Positions 42,841-47,940 of a stretch of DNA of 47,940 nucleotides are shown here, piece by piece. Numbering within the stretch: position 1 is the first letter of the stretch; every line of letters starts with the position of its first letter. The DNA is from Oscillospiraceae bacterium. GTDB lineage: Bacteria; Bacillota; Clostridia; Oscillospirales; Ruminococcaceae. The notes below the pieces were generated by a model that ran no database searches, was not told where the DNA came from, and saw only the letters and a list, made by a program, of their open reading frames with translations. A program made the position numbers and the translations under genes. Location of the stretch: the NCBI GenBank assembly GCA_017460835.1, contig JAFUAD010000040.1, forward strand, positions 1 to 47,940, written 5' to 3'.

Positions 42841-43508
42841 AGACCGAGCTTCTCCTTACACACATCCAGCAGCATCTGCTCGGATTCATCGAGATCCGCT
42901 TCTGATGTGTCCACAAGAACAGCGTCCTCTGCCTGCCGCAGCGGGGAGATTTCCCGGTTCATATCCTGCTCATCCCTTCGGATGACATCGCGCAGGACAT
43001 CCTCATAGGTCTGGGCGCCGGGCTGTTTTTCCTCCAACTCCAGAAAGCGCCGCTGCGCACGGGTTTCCGCAGAGGCGGTCAGATAGATCTTGACCTCTGC
43101 ATCCGGCAGCACGACCGTACCGATATCCCGCCCGTCCATGACGACGGAATGCTCCTCAGCGAGCGACTGCTGAAGCCGGAACAGGAATTCGCGCACCGCC
43201 GGAATCGCGGAAACGCGGGATGCCGCCATTGAAACCTCCGCAGTCCGGATATACGGTGTCACATCCTCGCCGTTTGCAAAGACATGCTGTTCTCCTTCGA
43301 GATAATCCATTGTCACGGTCAGGCCGGAAAGCTTTCCGGTGATCTCCTCCTCAGTCTCCGCATGCTCGCGCAGCATCCAGAGGGCGATGGTTCTGTAAAG
43401 CGCGCCGGTATCGACATACAGACATCCGAGCGCCCGCGCAAGTCTGCGGGCGAGGGTGCTTTTTCCCGCGCCGGAGGGTCCGTCAACCGCAATATTATAA
43501 TGCCGCAT
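42837..43508 (-). CDS. cmk: Cytidylate kinase
   Basis: Phosphorylates CMP and dCMP in pyrimidine nucleotide recycling. The 223-residue protein shows the P-loop VDGPSGAGKSTLARRLA, LYVDTGALYRTIAL, and the CMP-binding DGRDIGTVVLPDAEVKIYLTAS. Upstream frame extension by six codons is possible, but ATG 43508 has GGAGG at 7 nt spacing and matches homologues. The plsC part of the next gene overlaps its stop by 4 nt; cmk-plsC order is common in clostridia, often followed by ispH, which is not found here. It has its own promoter. Confidence 0.97.
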   Translation of the reverse strand: MRHYNIAVDGPSGAGKSTLARRLARALGCLYVDTGALYRTIALWMLREHAETEEEITGKLSGLTVTMDYLEGEQHVFANGEDVTPYIRTAEVSMAASRVSAIPAVREFLFRLQQSLAEEHSVVMDGRDIGTVVLPDAEVKIYLTASAETRAQRRFLELEEKQPGAQTYEDVLRDVIRRDEQDMNREISPLRQAEDAVLVDTSEADLDESEQMLLDVCKEKLGL

Positions 43509-43547
43509 GAAGCTTCCTCCATCCATACTTCTAGTAACCCGTTTATA

Positions 43548-43576
43548 ATTATATCATATTTCGACGCAATTTTCAA
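43548..43576 (-). promoter_or_regulatory. Sigma-A promoter of cmk-plsC
   Basis: TTGAAA (43571-43576) and perfect TATAAT (43548-43553) with 17 nt spacing on the minus strand, about 40 nt upstream of the cmk ATG. Confidence 0.8.
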
Positions 43577-43677
43577 GTCCCTGCGGAGTTTTTTTTCGTG
43601 TTTTCTTTTCACGGTGCAGATTTTTGCTTAGAATCCGGCAAAAAGCGCCCGATTCCGGCACAATCGCCCAAAAAAAG

Positions 43678-43708
43678 AACCGGCACGGCAGCGCTTGCCG
43701 TACCGGTT
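43678..43708 (-). terminator. Terminator of the rhamnogalacturonan lyase gene
   Basis: A 13-bp stem with one mismatch (43678-43690 with 43696-43708) around GCGCT. On the minus strand it is followed at once by a C and seven Ts (complement of 43670-43677). It lies 9 nt after the lyase stop codon. The 100 nt between here and the cmk promoter contain two imperfect direct copies of a 19-20 bp sequence (43631-43650 and 43651-43669) and no gene. Confidence 0.9.
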
Positions 43709-43716
43709 CGTCAGAT

Positions 43717-46700
43717 TCAGAGCTTTACCTGAATGGCAAGGTCCTGATTGAGTCCCGCAAGGAACTTCAGGAGCTTGGTCAGGTCTGCGGCATTGGTCGT
43801 ACCGTCGAGGTTGCAGTCTGCATTGAGCTTGCCCTGCGCGGTAATGCCGGTGGCGGTGTCCTCCGCCGTAACTCTCGCGAGCATGACGGCATCGAGCACA
43901 TCGACGGAGCCGTTGCAGTCCGCATCGCCGAGGTAAACGGTCATTTCGCCCTGGCCGGAGGTTGTGCCCGGTTCAATCTGGCTCTCGCGCTCCTGTGCCA
44001 GAACCGCGTAGTTCACAACAGAGGTTGCAGTGCCGTTGTCGCCGAGCGTGACGGTCTCGCCCGCGCTGAAGTCCTTCTGATAGACGTAGAAATTGACGTC
44101 CTTGTCATTTGCCAGCGTCAGATCGGTCTTGGTCCAGTCGCTGAGCCATGCCGGAAATGCATTCTGCACATCGACAACGCGCTGGTCGAGCACCACCGAA
44201 ACGGTGATATCCTTGCCCGCAGTGAACTCTGCGAGGGTGCCGGATTCGGTCTTGCTGTCGCAGGCGGTCACGATCATTTCCGCGCCTGCCAGCGCATCCG
44301 GAACGACCGTGAACACGACCTCGCGGTCGCCGAACACCAGATCGCCGGCAGCGAGAGAGCTGTCGATCGACCAGCCGTTCTTGTGTGCGCGGTCATAGAC
44401 CAGCAGATTTTTGACGAGGTTGCCGTTGATCGGAACGATCACCGGTTCGAGGATCCACGACTGATTTGCAGTGCCGTCGAGCTCCCACTCGATGACATTT
44501 GCGCCGTCGTCCTTCGAGCCGCCGGTGACGCCGATGCCGCTCGCGTCCTCAGTCACAGCGGTCGTGATGAGATAGGTGCCGTCGCCGTTATCGACGAGCT
44601 TGAAGAGCTGTGCATCGGAATTGGTATTGTTCCAGAGCCCGATGTTCGTGCCGTTGTCGGTCTGGCCGTAGTCGATATCGAGCAAATGAGAATCGTCTGC
44701 GTAGAAATAGTAGTAGCCGCTGCCTGCATCCTTCAGGGTCCATTTTGTCGCATTTTCCTTCGCGGTCTGGATGACATTGGTGCCGTTCTGGAGCGTATCG
44801 GATTCTGCGGAGAGGTACAGATTGCTGTTCAGGTTGCGGATCTGATAGATTTCGGTAGTATCAACGGATGCGCCTGCTTTCTTGGTCGAGGCCGAGCCGT
44901 TGATGACAACATTCGGACGAGCCGGAAGCGGCTGATCGGAGCCGAGATAGAAGCTCGGATGCGGCGGCTGGTTATAAGCCGTCTGCTGAGAGGAAACCTG
45001 TGTGCGGTACTGCGGGTCATGCATCAGCGTGGTGATGCGGTAATCGGTATCATAGGTCGTCGCAAAGATGCGGATCGACTTGCCGTCTGCCGCACGGACG
45101 ATCAGCTCCTCGCGCCAGTCGCCGAAGATATCGGCGGAGAGGCACGGTGTGCCCTTCGTGGTGTTGCAGGTATAGTAGCCGTCGGTGACGAGCAGATTGG
45201 TAATGGTGGTCTTGCCGGCCTCGCCGGTCATCTTGGAGATGGTCGCCGGGGAATCGGTGTAACCGTCGAGAATCTCGCGCTCAAGGTCGCCGTCCCAGTA
45301 GCTCAGGAAGTTGATTGCCGGTCTGCGGCAGTTGAGCACGGTGCCGGACGTATTGACAACCGGCGTCGAGCCGTCGGAGACCTTGTTGCCCCAGCACTCA
45401 GCGCCCGGATTGCCCGCCCATACATTGTCCGCGCAGCATCTGCCGGTATCGCCGGCGCCGTTCTGGTGATACAGAATCTTCTTCTGGTCGCAGTCGATCA
45501 GGGAGACGCCGTAGCCCGAGACGCTTTCCTCGTGGCAGATCCAGAGCTCAAGCCCGGGGTTCGAGGGATCGAGGTCGCCCAGATGCAGCGCATCGCCGTG
45601 GCCCTGATTGGTGCAGTAGAACATTGTACCGTTGTCATCAATGATCGAAGGGCCGTTGCAGACCTCCTGCTTGCCGTCGCCGTCAACGTCCGCTGCCATA
45701 GAGTTGTGGTTGCCGTCGCCGTAGCCGGGAGAGCTGCTGCTCGTTCCGGAATCGAACATCCACAGCTTCTTGAGCTTCTTGTTCTCGACGGAATAAGCCG
45801 TCGCAGTCATTCTGCCGTAGTAGCCGCGGCCGGTGACAACGCTCGGATGCACGCCGTCGAGATATGCGACGGTGCCCCAGAAGCGGTCAACACGGTTGGT
45901 CTTGTCGCTGGATTTGCCCCATGCGGTGGTGGTGCCTCTGCCCGGCTCATAGTTGACCGTATCGAGCGCCGCGCCGGTCAGGCCGTCAAAGAGCGTGTAA
46001 TATTCGGGGCCTGTGATGATAAAGCCGCTCGAATTGCGATAATCCTTCGATGCATCGCCGATGACCTTTCCGGTGCCGTCGGTGGTGCCGTCGGCGGTCT
46101 TGCAGGTCATTTCCGCTTTGCCGTCGAGGTCGAAATCGGCGACATAGAACTGCGTATAATGCGCACCTGCGCGGATATTCACGCCGAGATTGATGCGCCA
46201 GAGGCGGGTGCCGTTGAGCTTGTAGCAGTCGATGTAAACCGGATCGGTCTTGCCGGACTGGGAGTTGTCCTTGGAATTGGACGGATCCCATTTGAGGAAG
46301 ATTTCATACTGCCCGTCGCCGTCTACATCGCCGACGGAGCAGTCGTTCGGGGTATAGCCCGAGCCCGGCTGCGAGAGCTTGATGTCGAAATAGTTGCCGT
46401 TCGAGATGAGCGAGCAGGAATCAGAGGTGATGACTCTGCTTCCGCTGACATAATCGACGCGGTACTTGGAGCTTGCGCTGCCGCCCTTGTCAAGGTAGCA
46501 GGTGCTCTGCCCGGATTCGCTGGTGTAGATCAGCGTGTTGTCGCGGTAGAGGTTGAATACGGCGGTGTCGCTGTCGGAGGCGAGCCAGCGCCAGCTTACC
46601 AGCATGCCCGAGCCGGTGTTGACGGCGGAGATGCCGCGGTCAAGGAATTCAACGGTCTGCGTGCCGGTGGAGCCGGTAATGGCAGCGCTGACAGGCAGCG

Positions 46701-46785
46701 TGTTTGCGGCATGCAGGCTGAGTCCGGCGAGCGCCGTCGGCAGGGTCATGGCTGCCGCGAGGGTCTTTCTCAGTGATTGTTTCAT
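43717..46785 (-). CDS. Secreted rhamnogalacturonan lyase (PL11-like) with ricin-type lectin domain and dockerin
   Basis: A 1022-residue secreted enzyme that should cleave the rhamnogalacturonan-I backbone of pectin. A signal peptide (about 1-35) is followed by a beta domain (VEFLDRGISAVNTGSGMLVSW), then the calcium-rich beta-propeller of family PL11 with repeated DVDGDGQYE-type loops and blocks such as FDGLTGAALDTVNYEPGRG and HPSFYLGSDQPLPARPNV. Residues about 645-790 form a ricin-like carbohydrate-binding module, and about 948-1022 a dockerin with two calcium-binding repeats (GDADCNGSVDVLDA and NADCNLDGTTNAAD). The dockerin implies docking to a cohesin scaffold. ATG 46785 has GGGGAG 7 nt upstream. 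A palindrome overlaps its promoter. Confidence 0.93.
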   Translation of the reverse strand: MKQSLRKTLAAAMTLPTALAGLSLHAANTLPVSAAITGSTGTQTVEFLDRGISAVNTGSGMLVSWRWLASDSDTAVFNLYRDNTLIYTSESGQSTCYLDKGGSASSKYRVDYVSGSRVITSDSCSLISNGNYFDIKLSQPGSGYTPNDCSVGDVDGDGQYEIFLKWDPSNSKDNSQSGKTDPVYIDCYKLNGTRLWRINLGVNIRAGAHYTQFYVADFDLDGKAEMTCKTADGTTDGTGKVIGDASKDYRNSSGFIITGPEYYTLFDGLTGAALDTVNYEPGRGTTTAWGKSSDKTNRVDRFWGTVAYLDGVHPSVVTGRGYYGRMTATAYSVENKKLKKLWMFDSGTSSSSPGYGDGNHNSMAADVDGDGKQEVCNGPSIIDDNGTMFYCTNQGHGDALHLGDLDPSNPGLELWICHEESVSGYGVSLIDCDQKKILYHQNGAGDTGRCCADNVWAGNPGAECWGNKVSDGSTPVVNTSGTVLNCRRPAINFLSYWDGDLEREILDGYTDSPATISKMTGEAGKTTITNLLVTDGYYTCNTTKGTPCLSADIFGDWREELIVRAADGKSIRIFATTYDTDYRITTLMHDPQYRTQVSSQQTAYNQPPHPSFYLGSDQPLPARPNVVINGSASTKKAGASVDTTEIYQIRNLNSNLYLSAESDTLQNGTNVIQTAKENATKWTLKDAGSGYYYFYADDSHLLDIDYGQTDNGTNIGLWNNTNSDAQLFKLVDNGDGTYLITTAVTEDASGIGVTGGSKDDGANVIEWELDGTANQSWILEPVIVPINGNLVKNLLVYDRAHKNGWSIDSSLAAGDLVFGDREVVFTVVPDALAGAEMIVTACDSKTESGTLAEFTAGKDITVSVVLDQRVVDVQNAFPAWLSDWTKTDLTLANDKDVNFYVYQKDFSAGETVTLGDNGTATSVVNYAVLAQERESQIEPGTTSGQGEMTVYLGDADCNGSVDVLDAVMLARVTAEDTATGITAQGKLNADCNLDGTTNAADLTKLLKFLAGLNQDLAIQVKL

Positions 46786-46869
46786 ACTTCTTCTCCCCAA
46801 AGTCTCATTGTGGCAGTGCTGCTTTCTGTCTGTTGCAGCATTCTATATATTGCGTCAGGTTACAGTTTT

Positions 46870-46898
46870 ATTATATAATAGACAGTCTATCATTTCAA
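46870..46898 (-). promoter_or_regulatory. Sigma-A promoter of the lyase gene with an overlapping palindrome
   Basis: TTGAAA (46893-46898) and perfect TATAAT (46870-46875), 17 nt apart, on the minus strand. The spacer holds a 13-bp palindrome ATAGACAGTCTAT (46878-46890), placed where a bound repressor would block RNA polymerase. The leader is about 78 nt. Confidence 0.75.
46878..46890. promoter_or_regulatory. Candidate operator palindrome between -35 and -10 of the lyase promoter
   Basis: ATAGAC and GTCTAT flank a central base, giving a perfect odd palindrome of 13 bp inside the promoter spacer. No regulator gene is adjacent. A pectin-responsive repressor is a reasonable guess, but only the symmetry is observed. 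Confidence 0.45.
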
Positions 46899-46951
46899 TG
46901 ACAAATTGTGTCCTTTTTGTAGCGTATTGAGTTTTTATGCGACCGCAGCAC

Positions 46952-46979
46952 AAAAAAGGCAGCAGATCGCTCCGCTGCC
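46952..46979 (-). terminator. Terminator of the lipoprotein gene
   Basis: GGCAGC (46958-46963) pairs with GCTGCC (46974-46979); on the minus strand six Ts follow (complement of 46952-46957). It lies about 20 nt beyond the lipoprotein stop. Confidence 0.8.
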
Positions 46980-47001
46980 CGTGTATATACGAAAAATGCG
47001 A

Positions 47002-47682
47002 TCACAGCCCGGAGAACTGCTTTTCAAGCACCGGCACCAACTCCGGATCCCTCGGGGTCATGATGATCATATGAATAAAATTGCCGATTTTACGCAGATA
47101 ATAATACTGCTGAAAGCTGCTCGTGTCCCGCTGAATCGAATACACGACCTTCCGGTAGGTGCTTCCGCCGAGCTCGATATCTTCTTCCGCTGTCTTGGTG
47201 TGCGCGGTCGTCAGATCCAGCGCAAACTGCCCGTCGAGTGCCGAGATATAATCCGTTACTGTGTAGTCATCCGGATCCGGAACCTCCAGCGCCAGATTCT
47301 CATACCCGATTATGACATTGTTTCCGGTCGATTCATCCAGCACCATCGCATCGTAGACCACAGTCAGCTCCAGCAGCGACTTGTTCAGGTCTTCCGTCCC
47401 CAGCAACTCAAGGCTGAGATTCATCAGCTTCATCAGCTCTTTCTCAGAATAGAACCGCCAGCCGGCCGGCGCAGTCAGCGAAATCCCCGCATAAGCGCTC
47501 GTGAAAACATCCCCGCTGACCGTTCCGCGCTCAAATTCCCGCGGAGCCTGTATCTCAGCACTGCTCTCCGCCTGCGAAGCAGAGCCGAATTCCTCACCGG
47601 ATTTCCCGTTCCCGCAAGCCGTCAGCATCCCGCCGCTCAGCGTCAGGGATAAAATCAGTGCAATTGCAGCTTTCTTCATCAT
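47002..47682 (-). CDS. Lipoprotein of unknown function
   Basis: Not recognised. The 226-residue protein has a lipoprotein signal ending in the lipobox LTAC (Cys near 23), a short Ser/Glu-rich linker (about 25-55) and a single domain of about 165 residues. Its opening (SAYAGISLTAPAGWRFYSEKELMKLM) resembles the lipid- or membrane-associated PsbP/DcrB-like fold, with a closing strand pair KIGNFIHMIIMTPRDPE; this is a weak pattern match. Two ATGs (47682, 47679) follow GGAAGGAG. It is a single-gene unit with its own promoter and terminator. Confidence 0.82.
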   Translation of the reverse strand: MMKKAAIALILSLTLSGGMLTACGNGKSGEEFGSASQAESSAEIQAPREFERGTVSGDVFTSAYAGISLTAPAGWRFYSEKELMKLMNLSLELLGTEDLNKSLLELTVVYDAMVLDESTGNNVIIGYENLALEVPDPDDYTVTDYISALDGQFALDLTTAHTKTAEEDIELGGSTYRKVVYSIQRDTSSFQQYYYLRKIGNFIHMIIMTPRDPELVPVLEKQFSGL

Positions 47683-47726
47683 GAAGCTCCTTCCGTCATG
47701 TTTCCCGCATTTTATGAACCCGCCCT

Positions 47727-47755
47727 ATCATACCACATTTCCGCCTTCCTGTCAA
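47727..47755 (-). promoter_or_regulatory. Sigma-A promoter of the lipoprotein gene
   Basis: Perfect TTGACA (47750-47755) and TATGAT (47727-47732), 17 nt apart on the minus strand, with ATGTGG before the -10. It agrees with the uppP promoter at 24 of 30 aligned positions from the -35 through the base after the -10. Confidence 0.85.
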
Positions 47756-47812
47756 CATCCCCCGCGCGGTGCGTCCCCCTCCGGATGTATAGATGTGCCT
47801 CCGGCGGATTGG

Positions 47813-47920
47813 TAATGGGGCTCCGCCCCAAACCCCGCCAAAGGGACATTGTCCCTTTGGAATCCCGCTGCTGCTTCGCTTCAACCCCTTGCAAAGGGGC
47901 TGAAGCGGAGCAGCAATGGG
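47813..47920 (+). repeat. Intergenic palindromic element, copy 2, with an added long hairpin
   Basis: TAATGGGGC opens a GGGGC/GCCCC hairpin (47817-47829), followed by a 10-bp hairpin CCAAAGGGAC/GTCCCTTTGG (47838-47860), as in the copy at 27856. A further long stem follows: 47870-47890 with 47894-47914 (one G-U, one mismatch) around a 3 nt loop. No gene overlaps it. The element starts about 57 nt upstream of the -35 of the lipoprotein promoter and runs almost to the window edge, so its far border is not certain. Confidence 0.75.
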
Positions 47921-47940
47921 AGTCCAGAGGGATAGTATCC

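Noticed and set aside
43624-46776. A 1050-codon open frame on the plus strand opposite the lyase gene, and similar long frames at 1055-2857, 5015-7333, 7606-10011 and 40072-42054
   Set aside because: They lie exactly opposite well-supported genes, lack ribosome sites and family motifs, and read as low-complexity Ile/Arg/Asp-rich shadows that GC-rich third positions produce.
46786-46800. TTG start five codons upstream of the lyase ATG
   Set aside because: These codons overlap the GGGGAG ribosome site that serves the ATG at 46785, and a signal peptide begins at that ATG.
1-47940. tRNA, rRNA, IS element, integrase or phage genes
   Set aside because: I looked on both strands for tRNA arm patterns, transposase motifs and phage structural proteins and saw none I could support.

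Overview
The window looks like chromosomal DNA of a GC-rich, Gram-positive anaerobe of the Ruminococcus/Oscillospiraceae type. The evidence is a secreted rhamnogalacturonan lyase with a C-terminal dockerin (a cellulosome component), an intact sporulation sigma-G gene, WhiA, a TmcAL/AckA pair, low-GC-type sigma-A promoters, and a carboxyspermidine-type polyamine operon. I recognised no phage, plasmid, IS element, rRNA, tRNA or CRISPR array. All functional calls are read from sequence motifs; no database search was possible.

Layout. (1) 1-10870, minus strand: a long housekeeping run, probably led by one consensus promoter in front of uppP: uppP, ftsK/spoIIIE, YgiQ radical SAM, DUF3006, YhiN/BaiN-type flavoprotein, uvrA, exonuclease III and a partial gene leaving the window. 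(2) 10990-15813: sigG on plus, yigZ and tmcAL on minus, then ackA and an N-terminally extended cytidine deaminase on plus. (3) 15882-20340: an orphan oligopeptide-binding lipoprotein, convergent with an ECF sigma / membrane anti-sigma-like / lipoprotein serpin operon. (4) 20489-28074: a candidate small RNA, a structured leader, and a polyamine operon (arginine decarboxylase, YcxB-like protein, SpeE, a YafQ-type toxin-antitoxin pair, carboxynorspermidine synthase and decarboxylase, agmatine deiminase). (5) 28133-33875: whiA, a small membrane protein, a CNNM/CBS transporter, and an ABC transporter whose ATPase has a Gln/Tyr/Pro-rich N-terminal tail. (6) 33366-40058: a GT2-GtrA / phosphodiester glycosidase / membrane protein operon, an AGCS symporter, and FeoA-FeoB. 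(7) 40069-43508: cmk followed by plsC, which is fused in frame to a very acidic, membrane-anchored, VanY-like domain lacking key catalytic residues. (8) 43678-47940: the dockerin-bearing PL11 lyase, a lipoprotein, and a copy of an intergenic palindromic repeat.

How the genes work together. The polyamine operon should take arginine to agmatine, N-carbamoylputrescine and, via an AguB not seen here, putrescine, then through carboxyspermidine to spermidine. The ECF operon couples a membrane-spanning regulator to a surface serpin. The GT2-GtrA/glycosidase operon points to envelope polysaccharide work. The most unusual items are the PlsC/pseudo-VanY fusion, the recurrent cloverleaf-like elements at operon ends, the CU-rich candidate sRNA with the three-way-junction leader upstream of the polyamine operon, and the toxin-antitoxin pair inside that operon.
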